A DNA stretch of 64,000 nt from CAYUCJ01 sp049282265 (GCA_049282265.1 JBAPTR010000199.1:1-64000), one strand, 5' to 3'. Shown: positions 53,089-61,864, numbered from the stretch's first letter. Translations and numbers: made by a program. The notes: generated by a model not told the origin, from the sequence alone.

Positions 53089-53964
53089 TTACGCAACCTT
53101 TTTCAACAGGGGATGGCCAAGCGCTTCTCGCTGGGCCAAATAGTTTTTGGCTACAAGCCTCGCAAGATGTCTGATCCTATCAATATAGTGGGATCGCTCA
53201 GTCACGCTGATGGCGCCCCTGGCATCAAGAATATTAAATGTGTGTGAGCATTTCAGGCAATAGTCATATGCGGGCAGCACCAGGCTCTTTTCACTCAGAC
53301 GCAGGGATTCCTTTTCGTACATGTCAAAAAGGCCCAAGAGCATTTCCAGATCGGCCTCTTCAAAATGGTATGCGGAAAATTCCCACTCCCCTTTTTTGTG
53401 GATGTCTCCGTAGGATATCCTGTCGTTCCATTCAAGGTCATACACATTTTCTTTTTCCTGAAGATACATCGCTATTCTTTCAAGCCCATAGGTAATCTCA
53501 ACGGAAATGGGGTCCAGGCGCACACTGCCGGCCTGTTGAAAATAGGTAAACTGGGACACCTCCATGCCATCAAGCCAGACTTCCCACCCTAAGCCTGAGG
53601 CCCCGACGGTTGGAGACTCCCAATCGTCTTCAACAAATCGGATATCATGGTCGAGCGGGTCAATGCCCATGGCCCTCAGACTCCCTAAATAGAGCTCCTG
53701 TATATCCAGGGGAGACGGTTTGATGATCACCTGGTACTGGTAGTAATGTCCAAGACGATTGGGGTTTTCGCCATAACGCCCGTCGGTCGGTCTCCTGGAG
53801 GGTTCCACATAAGCAACAGACCATGGTTCGGGCCCCAATACCCTCAAGAGGGTCGCCGGATTGAAGGTTCCGGCACCGACTTCCAGATCGTAGGGCTGCT
53901 GGATGAGGCACCCCTGGCCCGCCCAATAGGTTTCCAGGGAGAATATCAGTTCTTGAAAGGTCAT
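53089..53964 (-). CDS. glyQ: Glycyl-tRNA synthetase alpha subunit
   Basis: Catalytic alpha chain of the class II glycyl-tRNA synthetase, 291 residues. TFQELIFSLETYWAGQGC, QQPYDLEVGAGTFNPAT, WSVAYVEPSRRPTDGRYG and the GLGWEVWLDGMEVSQFTYFQQAG core are highly conserved. It is followed by glyS, and the pair is read from the promoter at 54094-54122. No T-box leader was found before it. Confidence 0.96.
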   Translation of the reverse strand: MTFQELIFSLETYWAGQGCLIQQPYDLEVGAGTFNPATLLRVLGPEPWSVAYVEPSRRPTDGRYGENPNRLGHYYQYQVIIKPSPLDIQELYLGSLRAMGIDPLDHDIRFVEDDWESPTVGASGLGWEVWLDGMEVSQFTYFQQAGSVRLDPISVEITYGLERIAMYLQEKENVYDLEWNDRISYGDIHKKGEWEFSAYHFEEADLEMLLGLFDMYEKESLRLSEKSLVLPAYDYCLKCSHTFNILDARGAISVTERSHYIDRIRHLARLVAKNYLAQREALGHPLLKKVA

Positions 53965-54093
53965 TTGGCCCCTCCGGTTGCATGCATCAGATCACAGCAG
54001 GTTCCGTCTCCTGTTCAACTCGACTCCGGCAGAACCGCAGTCCATCCTTGCTGTGCTGAAGACGCCTTGGTATCATCTAATTTTAGGGATGGG

Positions 54094-54122
54094 AAGTTAG
54101 CACTCGAACGGTGGTATGTCAA
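54094..54122 (-). promoter_or_regulatory. Sigma-70-type promoter of glyQS
   Basis: On the minus strand: consensus TTGACA (54122-54117), a 17-base spacer, and TAACTT (54099-54094). It lies about 130 bases upstream of glyQ and only 16 bases from the family B repeat. Confidence 0.55.
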
Positions 54123-54137
54123 GCGGTACGCCGCGAC

Positions 54138-54366
54138 CCCAAATCAACCGTCTAAATTGCGCATAGTAAATCGTATGGGGTGATTTGGCGAAATCCCTGA
54201 TCACCAACAAGGTGTCAGATGCAAGTCGAAGATCCCGGACTTTGAGCGGGGGCGCCGAGGAGCGACGATCGTATGAACAATACGTCGCAAGGAGGAGGGA
54301 GCGAAGGCAACTAGCTCTTTAGATCCCGCCCAGCGGGGAGATGACGCCTTGATGGTGGATCAGGGA
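54138..54366 (+). repeat. Family B palindromic repeat, copy 2
   Basis: Second copy of the element at 20493-20678. It keeps the leading hairpin CCAAATC/GATTTGG and inverted ends of 24-25 bases (54194-54217 against 54342-54366), and the CGTATGAACAATACG inner hairpin, but carries extra GC-rich arms (around GATCCCGGACTTTGAGCGGG and GATCCCGCCCAGCGGGG). Base-pair changes between the copies in the terminal stem preserve pairing. It lies between divergent glyQ and pcm. Confidence 0.8.
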
Positions 54367-54457
54367 GGACATCGAGCGGTTTACATAGGCGAGGTGCCTG
54401 TGATAAAATATTCTAGGGTCTACGGGCCAGAGTCCATTTTGCAGAAGGTGATATTTT

Positions 54458-55108
54458 ATGAAACCCGACCACAATCCTGCCAGAAAGCGCATGGTCAAGA
54501 CGCAACTGGTACCCCGAGGGATTAAAGACCCGCGGGTGCTTGCAGCCATGGGCAAGGTTCCCAGACACCGGTTCGTGGAACAGGCCCTATGGAGTGAGGC
54601 CTATAACGACCACCCCTTGCCCATCGGAAATAAACAGACCATATCCCAGCCTTATATCGTGGCCCTCATGACGGAAGCGCTTGAGCTGAAAGGGAATGAG
54701 AATGTACTGGAAATAGGAACCGGGAGTGGGTATCAGGCGGCTGTCCTTGCTGAATTATCAAACAGGGTTTACACCATTGAGAGAATCAGGCCCCTCATGA
54801 TCGGAGCGAGAAGCACGCTGGCGGAACTCGGATACATCAATATTCTGTTCAAGGCCTTCGACGGGACCATCGGCTGGGGACAATACGCCCCTTTTGATGC
54901 CATTGTTGTGACAGCAGGCGCGCCGAAGGTCCCCGAACCTTTGCTCGAACAATTGTCAGAAGGAGGAAGACTGGTTATTCCTGTGGGCAACCGATTCAGC
55001 CAGGAGTTGATTAAAGTCACAAGAAAGGACAAGGATACCTACACCAAGAAAGAACTTGGCGCATGCAGGTTTGTTGACCTGATAGGTGTTCACGGATGGA
55101 AATCCTAA
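54458..55108 (+). CDS. pcm: Protein-L-isoaspartate O-methyltransferase
   Basis: Repairs damaged proteins by methylating L-isoaspartyl residues with SAM. KVPRHRFV near the N-terminus, the NKQTISQPYIVALMTEAL substrate region, the SAM site EIGTGSGYQAAVLAEL, and the GAPKVPEPLLEQLSEGGRLVIPVG block are diagnostic. Length (216) is standard. It follows a family B repeat and precedes two response-regulator genes; a functional link to them is not evident. Confidence 0.94.
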   Translation: MKPDHNPARKRMVKTQLVPRGIKDPRVLAAMGKVPRHRFVEQALWSEAYNDHPLPIGNKQTISQPYIVALMTEALELKGNENVLEIGTGSGYQAAVLAELSNRVYTIERIRPLMIGARSTLAELGYINILFKAFDGTIGWGQYAPFDAIVVTAGAPKVPEPLLEQLSEGGRLVIPVGNRFSQELIKVTRKDKDTYTKKELGACRFVDLIGVHGWKS

Positions 55109-55263
55109 AAATCCGGAAAAAAAGCCCCTCCAAGAAAGGGATGAAAACCCTCAAGTCTCATGAGACAGATTCCGATGAACAGTTGAGAGATCGAAAACCT
55201 GATTCAACCCTTTCAAAAGGCAAATCGCAATTTTTTACCCAATGGAATTTCACATACTCATAG
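55096..55263 (+). CDS. Possible small basic protein (55 residues), doubtful
   Basis: An ATG near the end of pcm opens a frame of 55 codons that fills the 133-base gap and overlaps both pcm and the next gene. The product would be very Lys/Arg/Ser-rich (MEILKIRKKSPSKKG at the start). There is no clear ribosome-binding site and nothing recognisable, so it may be chance; the continuous overlap with both neighbours is the only argument for it. Confidence 0.2.
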   Translation: MEILKIRKKSPSKKGMKTLKSHETDSDEQLRDRKPDSTLSKGKSQFFTQWNFTYS

Positions 55264-55919
55264 TTGACGACGACCCCAATATGCTGTCCGTGCTGCAGGA
55301 CTCTTTTTCCGAAGAGCATTACCATGTAGCCACCTCTTCAAACGGGTTGGATGCTATTGAAAAATGCCAAATCCAGCCTTATGATCTCGTCATTTCAGAC
55401 ATCATGATGCCCGGCGCCACCGGACTCGAGGTGCTCAGCGCCGCAAAAAAAATCAATCCCAATACACTTGTCATCCTGATTACGGGTTTTGCATCTTTGG
55501 AAACAGCGGTCAGTGCCATTCGGGAAGGTGCATACGACTATATTACCAAACCCTTCAGGCTGGAAGAGATCAAGGTTGTCGTAAGAAACGCCTTGGGAAA
55601 TATTCGCCTGCGCAGGGAAAACCAAAGGCTCATGTTGGAAGTCGAAGAGGCCTATCAGAAACTCCACCTCGTCAAGAGAATCATGGTTTCCGAGCACGCC
55701 ATCGATTCCGGCAAATCGCCATCAACCAGTGAAGACATCACTGGAAAAACCGTCATTACCGGCAATGCACCTCCCCATCCTCTACTTGAAAACCGCACTG
55801 ATGGGAGGAAAAAGCTGGTCTCGGATCTCGAACGCTTGTCTCGCCTGAAGATGCAGGGAATGCTGTCCGAAAGGGAATTTGAACTGTGCAAATCACGGCT
55901 CTTAAAAGACCGGAAATAG
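55242..55919 (+). CDS. Response regulator with C-terminal SHOCT-like tail
   Basis: Receiver domain (residues 1-120) with phospho-acceptor Asp53 in ISDIMMPGATG, the acidic pair Asp10-Asp11, and Lys of YITKPFR. A helical, coiled-coil-like linker follows (about 120-150), then a low-complexity stretch, and a last 30 residues (DLERLSRLKMQGMLSEREFE) resembling SHOCT, a short domain found at the C-termini of many bacterial proteins. There is no DNA-binding or enzymatic output domain, so it probably acts through protein contacts. Its end overlaps the HD-GYP gene. Confidence 0.85.
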   Translation: MEFHILIVDDDPNMLSVLQDSFSEEHYHVATSSNGLDAIEKCQIQPYDLVISDIMMPGATGLEVLSAAKKINPNTLVILITGFASLETAVSAIREGAYDYITKPFRLEEIKVVVRNALGNIRLRRENQRLMLEVEEAYQKLHLVKRIMVSEHAIDSGKSPSTSEDITGKTVITGNAPPHPLLENRTDGRKKLVSDLERLSRLKMQGMLSEREFELCKSRLLKDRK

Positions 55920-57436
55920 AAACCAGTCCGGGGCTTGAATCTTTGAAGGCTCTGGTGGTGGATGATGAAGCGGGCATTCGAGAGTCTCTCGAATCTTACC
56001 TCTATCATCTCGGTGTTTCCAGCGTTGTAACAGCTCAAAACGGGAAAGTGGCCCTGGAAGCCCTGGAACACGAAGTTTTTGATTATCTTTTTGTGGATCT
56101 TATGATGCCGGAAATGAGCGGCATGGAGGTCTTGAAAAATCTGAAGGGCAACAAAAGGCCGACCAGCATCATCATTATGACCGGATATCCTTCCATGGAA
56201 AAGGTCATTGAGGCTATGAGAAAGGGGGCCTCAGATTTCTTGATCAAACCCTTTCGCCTGCAGGACTTGAAGATTTCCATGGAAAGGATACATCACCTCC
56301 ATGATTTGACAAAAAAAAACTGGTTATTGAACAAGCAGCTGGAACAAAAACGCCAGGTCGAAAAGCTGAATCACGAACTGCAAAAAAAGATCCGGGAAAA
56401 GACCGTGCTTTACGATATCATCGACAGCCTGTCTAAGATCAATCGGTCTGATAATCTCTATGGCTACCTCGTCAGTAAGGCATTGGATTCCTGTGAAGCT
56501 TCCAAAGGATGTTTTCTCCTCTACGATCAGGAACACTCGGCTCTTATTTCTCTGGCTCAAAAGGGGATTGAGACGATCTTTCCAGGTTTCAAGGTGGCCT
56601 TGGAATCCGACTCCGAAGAAAAGATTTATATCCCCAAGGATTTCATCGAGATCTTTTCCCCCGTTATGCTTTCGCAAGGGGTATCGGTCCATAAGGCCTT
56701 CTGCTCCCCCGGAATCATTTCCATGCCCTTCAGGATTCGGGAAGAGCTCTTTGGTTTGCTTCTCATCGGAGATAAATTAAAAAACAAGGTCTTTACTGAA
56801 GAGGATCAATTTCTCCTCACCTTTTTGGCTGAACGAACCGCACAAAACATTGAAAACCTGGCTCTCTATGGCAGCCTGAAGGAAAATCTATTCGCAACTC
56901 TCGGTGCCTTGGTCAGTGCCATTGAAGTACGCGATCCTTATACCCGGGAACATTCCCAACGTGTAACGCAACTCGCGCTGGATATTGCCAAGGCCCTCGG
57001 GCGTCCCTATGAAGACTGCAGAAAAATCGAGTCCAGCGGCCCCCTTCACGATATTGGAAAAATCGGAATAGATGATCATGTTCTGAAAAAGCCAACCCGT
57101 CTCACCGAAAAGGAATTCATGAAGATCAAGATGCACCCGCTCATTGGGGTCAGCATCGTCTCACCGCTGAATATGGACAACGAGGAACTGGCTATCATCC
57201 GAAACCACCATGAAAGATGGGACGGCAAGGGTTATCCCGATGGCTTGAGGGGAGAAGAGATTCCCAAACTGGCCAGGATCCTCTCCGTGGCGGATGCCTT
57301 CGACGCGATGAACTCTGACCGAGCCTACAGAAAGGCCCTGCCCTTTGAATATTGCCTTGAGGAATTGGCGAAAAACAGGGGAACGCAGTTTGATGCTGAA
57401 GTTGTTGATGCAGCCCTTGATATCTTCAGGCCTTAA
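55886..57436 (+). CDS. Response regulator with GAF and HD-GYP domains (c-di-GMP phosphodiesterase)
   Basis: Receiver domain (about 20-140; Asp71 in FVDLMMPEMSG), a coiled-coil linker (about 145-172), a GAF-like domain (about 175-335), and an HD-GYP domain (about 340-515). The HD-GYP signatures are complete: HSQRV region, GPLHDIGKIGI (His388-Asp389) and HHERWDGKGYPDGL (441-454). It should hydrolyse c-di-GMP under control of phosphorylation. The start is probably GTG 55886, with AAAGGGA upstream and a 34-base overlap with the preceding regulator. Confidence 0.9.
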   Translation: MQITALKRPEIETSPGLESLKALVVDDEAGIRESLESYLYHLGVSSVVTAQNGKVALEALEHEVFDYLFVDLMMPEMSGMEVLKNLKGNKRPTSIIIMTGYPSMEKVIEAMRKGASDFLIKPFRLQDLKISMERIHHLHDLTKKNWLLNKQLEQKRQVEKLNHELQKKIREKTVLYDIIDSLSKINRSDNLYGYLVSKALDSCEASKGCFLLYDQEHSALISLAQKGIETIFPGFKVALESDSEEKIYIPKDFIEIFSPVMLSQGVSVHKAFCSPGIISMPFRIREELFGLLLIGDKLKNKVFTEEDQFLLTFLAERTAQNIENLALYGSLKENLFATLGALVSAIEVRDPYTREHSQRVTQLALDIAKALGRPYEDCRKIESSGPLHDIGKIGIDDHVLKKPTRLTEKEFMKIKMHPLIGVSIVSPLNMDNEELAIIRNHHERWDGKGYPDGLRGEEIPKLARILSVADAFDAMNSDRAYRKALPFEYCLEELAKNRGTQFDAEVVDAALDIFRP

Positions 57437-57600
57437 ACTGCCCATAAAATCAAGGTCATGCTTCCCGTATTTTTATTGCAATCGATGACAAATTGTGTTT
57501 TTCTGCCTCCCGGGAAAGATGTCTTATACGGTTGCTTAAATGATAATACGCGCTGAAATTGTGGTTGGAGGCCAGATAAAACATCCAGTGAGGAAGAGTC

Positions 57601-58185
57601 ATGAGCCCGGGAAACAGACGCGAATACTTGAGGACAGACATCACCTTATCCACACGGTGCCGTTTGTTGACAAGGGAAGAAATGGAACTGGTTGAGCAGG
57701 GAAACATGAGCGGAATCCTCCAAAAGTCTTCATTTTCGAGTCCCATAGACGAAATCATCGAACAATTGCCATCCGGATCGGAGGATGAAACGCTCTACAG
57801 ATGTCTGAAAATGATGGACAATAAGGTCAACTTTATTATTGAACAAATGGCATCACCGTCCGATCAGCCTGACAAAATTATGAATGCGGTCATAGAACTG
57901 AGTGGTTCAGGAATAAAATTTGTCAGTAAGGATCCATTTTCAAAAGGTGTTTTTCTAAAAATGGATCTCATTATGCCCGACACAATTGAGTTCATGGTTG
58001 AATTCATTGCCAGCGTCGTACGCGTTGAATCCAAATTACCGCCCGCGGAAAAAGGGGTCCAGGAATACTGTGTGGCTGCCCAATTCGCGCAAATTGATGA
58101 GAGGGTGAGGGATGCGATTATTGAAACCATTTTCAAGAAACAGCGGAAAATGATTCGGTTAGAAAAAGACCAAAAGGTAGACTAA
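57601..58185 (+). CDS. PilZ-domain protein, putative c-di-GMP receptor
   Basis: Protein of 194 residues with a PilZ-like fold split around an insert. The N-terminal NRREYLRTD matches the arginine motif RxxxR, and ELSGSGIKF matches the second motif (D/N)xSxxG with Glu at the first position. Between them (about 30-95) is a helical insertion of unknown role. With the HD-GYP protein before it, it forms a c-di-GMP degradation and sensing pair. Its stop is immediately followed by the ATG of the next gene. Confidence 0.75.
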   Translation: MSPGNRREYLRTDITLSTRCRLLTREEMELVEQGNMSGILQKSSFSSPIDEIIEQLPSGSEDETLYRCLKMMDNKVNFIIEQMASPSDQPDKIMNAVIELSGSGIKFVSKDPFSKGVFLKMDLIMPDTIEFMVEFIASVVRVESKLPPAEKGVQEYCVAAQFAQIDERVRDAIIETIFKKQRKMIRLEKDQKVD

Positions 58186-58935
58186 ATGGAAGAATTCAAG
58201 ATATCCCTTATCAACCTGGCCCATCTGTGTCATTTAGCCTCTCTCGGGAATCTGCTTGGGGGCTTGATTCATAATCTCAACAGTCCATTGCACAGCCTGG
58301 GAATGCAAATGGACATCATGCAGCGCTTCCTCCTCAAGGAAAATCAATCCGAAAACCAACTTGTGGAAAATGTTTCCAATCGCCTCTCAAAAATGAACGA
58401 TGAATTCGAAAACCTGAGCAACCAGCTTAGAATTGCCGGCATAAGAGCGGATTTTCTGGACTATCCACCGGAGAAAATGGATATCAACCATTTTCTCCAT
58501 CAGGAATTTGAGTTCCTCAGGGCCAATCTCTATTTTAAACACAACGTGGAGACCAAACTGGAACTGGCGCCTTCCCTTCCTGCATTAACGCCCTTGCCGC
58601 CCTATTTCTGTCTCGGAATGGGCCTGTTTCTGGAAAGGCTCGTGGAAGAACTTGAAAGGCGGGAATCAAAACATCTTTCTGTCGGCACAACAGTGTCCAA
58701 TGGAAACCCGATCGCCCATATTGTCATCAGAAACATGGGGATTTCAGAAGATTTCTGTCACACCCTGAATTTGGCCTGCAGCGCTTCTCCGTTTCAGGCA
58801 GACCAGGGAGAGGAGATCAATCTTTATGTGGCAGTGCTCCTCCTAAAAAATAGCGGTGTGACCTTTGAAACGGAATTGAAAGACGCGGACCTTTCAATTC
58901 AGCTTACGTTTGGAGAGAAAAATCCCAATCATTGA
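58186..58935 (+). CDS. Degenerate histidine-kinase-like protein
   Basis: Soluble 249-residue protein. LGNLLGGLIHNLNSPLHSLGMQM looks like a HisKA H-box with its His kept, but the flanking Glu is replaced by Asn (normally HE.NNPL). The C-terminal half has the general shape of a kinase ATPase domain (LFLERLVEELERR, VIRNMG) but lacks the canonical N, G1 and G2 boxes, so kinase activity is doubtful. It may be a phosphotransfer or scaffold protein for the neighbouring regulators. It abuts the PilZ gene without a gap and converges on the next gene. Confidence 0.7.
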   Translation: MEEFKISLINLAHLCHLASLGNLLGGLIHNLNSPLHSLGMQMDIMQRFLLKENQSENQLVENVSNRLSKMNDEFENLSNQLRIAGIRADFLDYPPEKMDINHFLHQEFEFLRANLYFKHNVETKLELAPSLPALTPLPPYFCLGMGLFLERLVEELERRESKHLSVGTTVSNGNPIAHIVIRNMGISEDFCHTLNLACSASPFQADQGEEINLYVAVLLLKNSGVTFETELKDADLSIQLTFGEKNPNH

Positions 58936-58942
58936 AACATGA

Positions 58943-59422
58943 TCAGGAATAATCTCCACGCCTGAACTTCGCAATTTCCGTAACGAGATTGATGTTCAGG
59001 TCAGAGATGATTTCCTTCAAACCCCTATCCAGGGTTCCTTCTCCCCCAAGCTGGTTTAAGCCATGAAGCCTTTCCTCAAGATGGCTCACCAGAGGCTCAA
59101 GTGCTTCCGTTTTCACATCAGGGTCAGCCAGTTTGTCGGCATAATGCCCGGCCATTTCCAGGGCACTCTCAACCTCTCGAAGGGCCTTTTTTCCAGACGC
59201 GTCGGTCTCCCTTCCTTGTCCGAAGGGCTGAGCCGACTGAACATGCAGGACGGATGCGGGAGCAAGCATATGGTTTCCAGACGCTTCAGTGGGTTGGTTC
59301 AGCGTGTCCCGGTTGATGACCTGGTTCATCACTTCCTGAAAATCGCCCTTTGCTTTGGCCGAACCTGATGAACCCCTTGTCTTCTGAGGCTGCCGGATAC
59401 CCGGTATATCATGAATTTTCAT
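58943..59422 (-). CDS. Unknown protein downstream of the chemotaxis cluster
   Basis: I do not recognise the family. From ATG 59422 (MKIHDIPGIRQPQKTR) it has 159 residues: a basic, Ser/Gly-rich and probably disordered N-terminus to about residue 45, a middle with Gln, Pro and Ala, and a helical C-terminal half rich in Glu and Leu, ending VTEIAKFRRGDYS. No signal peptide or membrane span is visible. Reading frame continues back to 59512. Position after cheB suggests a link with motility. It ends seven bases from the convergent histidine-kinase-like gene. Confidence 0.6.
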   Translation of the reverse strand: MKIHDIPGIRQPQKTRGSSGSAKAKGDFQEVMNQVINRDTLNQPTEASGNHMLAPASVLHVQSAQPFGQGRETDASGKKALREVESALEMAGHYADKLADPDVKTEALEPLVSHLEERLHGLNQLGGEGTLDRGLKEIISDLNINLVTEIAKFRRGDYS

Positions 59423-59895
59423 CTCTTTCATCCCTCTGAATTTGTTTCTTGAATAATCAACCGCTGTTTTCAATCCTGATGATTTTTTGCGAACTCCTTC
59501 CCTAAACAGCAACCCAAAGCGGATTTCAGGGCGAGAACCTGAGGGTCTTTTCCAGGTTTGGGTCCATTTCGCTGACTATAGGCTGCTGCTTGCGGCATAA
59601 ATCAGCTTTTTGCGATTCCATCAATCTTGATATGCAAGTACACTGCCAAAAGAGGGTTCGAATTTCTTTTCAAAGGATTATCCTGTTTTTTCAATAGGTT
59701 TTAAGTTCAATGATTTCGATAGCGAAGAATAAATGCCAGGAGAGGACTGCCAGGAACGCTTTTCCGCAGGGAAAAAGGGAAACAATTCCCTCGAAGCCAG
59801 GCCCAGGTGGGAATATTATTCCAGGTGGCAGGAAAAACAGGTGAAAAGAGGATTGAAGACATCTGTCAAGCCCGATTGTAAAATCAGCAGCCCGG
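59423..59895. other. Gap between cheB and the unknown gene
   Basis: About 470 bases. The part nearest the unknown gene continues its reading frame; the middle holds a family A repeat fragment (59540-59628); the rest up to cheB has only short frames on both strands with no recognisable product. Confidence 0.45.
59540..59628 (-). repeat. Family A dispersed repeat, end fragment
   Basis: About 90 bases matching the right end of the long copies, more diverged than the copy at 1-88: TAGGCTGCTGCTTGCGGCATAA and TTTTTGCGATTCCATCAA are clear. The remaining two-thirds of the element is absent, so it is a remnant or a solo end. Confidence 0.65.
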
Positions 59896-60945
59896 TCATC
59901 TTGCAATCATTCCCAGCGCTGTAGCCGTGATATCGGGGAGTGGCGAGACTTTTTCAGCCGCATCAATCTTAATTGCCTCTTTCGGCATACCAAAAACTAC
60001 ACAAGTTTCCTCATCCTGCGCTATTGTCCCTGCTCCCGTCTGCCGCATTCTCAAAAGCCCCGCCGCACCGTCAGCGCCCATACCTGTTAGTATGATGCCA
60101 AGAGCGTTTGCCCCGGCGTATTCGGCTGCGGATTTGAACAGGACATCAACAGAAGGTCTTTGATGGTGTACAAGGGGGCCCTGTTTGACATGAACGTAAT
60201 AGCGGGCTCCGCTCCTCCTCAAGAGCATATGGTAGTTTCCGGGGGCAATCAGAACTCTCCCATTGATAACGGTGTCGCCGTCTTCCGCCTCCTTCACCTG
60301 CATGGCACAAAGGCTGTCCATCCTCTCAGCAAATGAGGTGGTAAACTTTGCCGGCATATGCTGAACCACAACAATTCCGGGGGCATTTGGAGGCATTTGC
60401 GTCAACACCGTCTTGAGGGCTTCCGTGCCGCCGGTTGATGCCCCGATGGCAATAATTTTATTCGTGGTTGAGCTCAGTGCCTTCGTAGCCTGAGCTGGTT
60501 TCCCTTCTGCGTTTTTTCCGGTCGCTCCCCGCCCAGTGACCTTTATGCCGGCCACAGCCCTGATCTTGTCTGCCAACTGCAAGCTCATGTCACCGACGGA
60601 ATAGGACCCGGACGGTTTTGAAATAACCTCCAGAGCCCCGATGGAGAGCGCTTCCAACGCCAGATCACTGCCCTTTGAGGTGAGTGAACTGACGATTATG
60701 ACCGGCAGTGGATAGTGGGTCATCAACTTCTTCAGGAAAGTAATGCCGTCCATTCTGGGCATTTCGATATCAAGGGTGACAACGTCCGGCTTCAACCTGA
60801 CGATCTTGTCCCTTGCAACATAGGGATCGGGAGCCGTTCCGACAACCTCTATCCCCCTCTCCCGGGACAATTCTTCAGCGAAAACCTTACGGACCACCGC
60901 TGAATCGTCCACCACGAGTACCTTTATGGGCTGATTCCCTTCCAT
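59896..60945 (-). CDS. cheB: Chemotaxis protein-glutamate methylesterase CheB
   Basis: Removes methyl groups from chemoreceptors and deamidates glutamines, setting adaptation. The receiver domain (about 5-125) has Asp59 in VTLDIEMPRMDG; the linker is about 135-165; the esterase domain carries the catalytic triad Ser170 (IGASTGG), His196 (VVQHMP) and Asp292 (GMGADGA). Length 349 is typical. It follows cheX by six bases and is the last chemotaxis gene of the minus-strand run. Confidence 0.95.
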   Translation of the reverse strand: MEGNQPIKVLVVDDSAVVRKVFAEELSRERGIEVVGTAPDPYVARDKIVRLKPDVVTLDIEMPRMDGITFLKKLMTHYPLPVIIVSSLTSKGSDLALEALSIGALEVISKPSGSYSVGDMSLQLADKIRAVAGIKVTGRGATGKNAEGKPAQATKALSSTTNKIIAIGASTGGTEALKTVLTQMPPNAPGIVVVQHMPAKFTTSFAERMDSLCAMQVKEAEDGDTVINGRVLIAPGNYHMLLRRSGARYYVHVKQGPLVHHQRPSVDVLFKSAAEYAGANALGIILTGMGADGAAGLLRMRQTGAGTIAQDEETCVVFGMPKEAIKIDAAEKVSPLPDITATALGMIAR

Positions 60946-60951
60946 CTTGGT

Positions 60952-61428
60952 TTAGGATCCAATGGTTATTCTCAAGGCCAGTTGATGTTCGATGGCATTA
61001 AAGAGCAGTGTGAAGGCATTGTCATCCTCTGAAAAAAAGCCGTCAATGGGCTCGGCGGGCTCAGCCGCCTCTGGAATTCCCAGTTTGAAGATTGCCCCCT
61101 CATCAAAAAGACTTAAGGCCTTGCCTGTAATCATATTGACCAGCTCTTTCACGGTTCCCTCCATTTCACTTGTTCCGACGCCCGCATTTTCCTGTCCCAA
61201 AAAATCGGCGGTCAGCGATCGGGCGAGTTTAATCGGTAGCAAAATGACGACTTCCCCTGACATCGGCCCGCTGAATTTCAGGCCGACCCCCATCAACTGA
61301 TCCTTAGGAGTCTGCGATAAACCCCCTCCGCCTTTAGATTCGGACAGTTCCAAAGGCAAAAAAAACATGGTCTCCAGGACATCAGAAATCGAGGTCTTCG
61401 TCGCTTCCTTCAGTGCTTCCCAACCCAT
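60952..61428 (-). CDS. cheX: CheX/CheC-family chemotaxis phosphatase
   Basis: Probably dephosphorylates CheY-P. The helix with E..N spacing, VKELVNMITGKAL, is the CheX/CheC active-site motif (Glu and Asn), and the surrounding GLKFSGPMSGEVVILLP and FLGQE fit the alpha/beta CheX fold. One active-site helix is seen, as in CheX rather than two-site CheC. Start is taken as ATG 61428, with GGAG nine bases before it, inside the end of cheY; the frame extends to 61452. CheX usually dimerises. Confidence 0.85.
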   Translation of the reverse strand: MGWEALKEATKTSISDVLETMFFLPLELSESKGGGGLSQTPKDQLMGVGLKFSGPMSGEVVILLPIKLARSLTADFLGQENAGVGTSEMEGTVKELVNMITGKALSLFDEGAIFKLGIPEAAEPAEPIDGFFSEDDNAFTLLFNAIEHQLALRITIGS

Positions 61429-61819
61429 TTTTCGTATCTCCAATAATGTCATTCAATTTTTCACGGATGTCTTCAGGGGTGAAGGGTTTCTGGATGAACC
61501 CGGCTGCTCCCTTCTCAATGAACTGCTTCACCATTTGTTCGCTTCCCTCGGTCGTGATAACCACAATGGGAATCGCCGAGAACAATTCATTTTTTTTCAT
61601 TTCTTCAATAAGTTCCAGCCCGTTCATCTCAGGCATGTTGTAGTCGGTGACGACAAGGTCCACCCAATTGTTTTCCAAGATTTCAAGGGCACCAAGCCCG
61701 TTGGCGGCATCAAAGTACTCGCCCACGCTGAACCCGGAAATTTCGATGGTTTTTCGAATCACCATCCGCATGGGGGATGAATCATCAACGACCAGGATAT
61801 TATACGCCATTTCACTCAC
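61382..61819 (-). CDS. cheY: CheY-like response regulator
   Basis: Single receiver domain of 145 residues. Phospho-acceptor Asp59 (VVTDYNMPEMNG), acidic pair Asp12-Asp13, Thr in VITTEGS and Lys in IQKPFTPEDI are all in place. The C-terminal 20 residues (KNGLGSTEGSDEDLDF) are an acidic tail beyond the fold. With cheA, cheX, cheB and cheD in the same run it most likely signals to the flagellar motor. It overlaps cheX at its 3' end. Confidence 0.92.
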   Translation of the reverse strand: MSEMAYNILVVDDSSPMRMVIRKTIEISGFSVGEYFDAANGLGALEILENNWVDLVVTDYNMPEMNGLELIEEMKKNELFSAIPIVVITTEGSEQMVKQFIEKGAAGFIQKPFTPEDIREKLNDIIGDTKNGLGSTEGSDEDLDF

Positions 61820-61864
61820 CTTCCTTGTTCATGGGTGGAACCCCGTTTGCCGGCCATTCTCATA

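Larger units (their letters stand above)
53965..54457. other. Divergent region between glyQ and pcm
   Basis: 493 bases without a gene. It holds the glyQ promoter (54094-54122, minus strand), then the second family B repeat (54138-54366), then about 90 bases leading into pcm. No promoter of comparable quality was seen for pcm; TAAAAT at 54404-54409 could be a -10 box. Confidence 0.5.

Noticed and set aside
53965..54457. T-box riboswitch upstream of glyQS
   Set aside because: The minus-strand leader is short and shows neither the T-box sequence nor an antiterminator/terminator pair.
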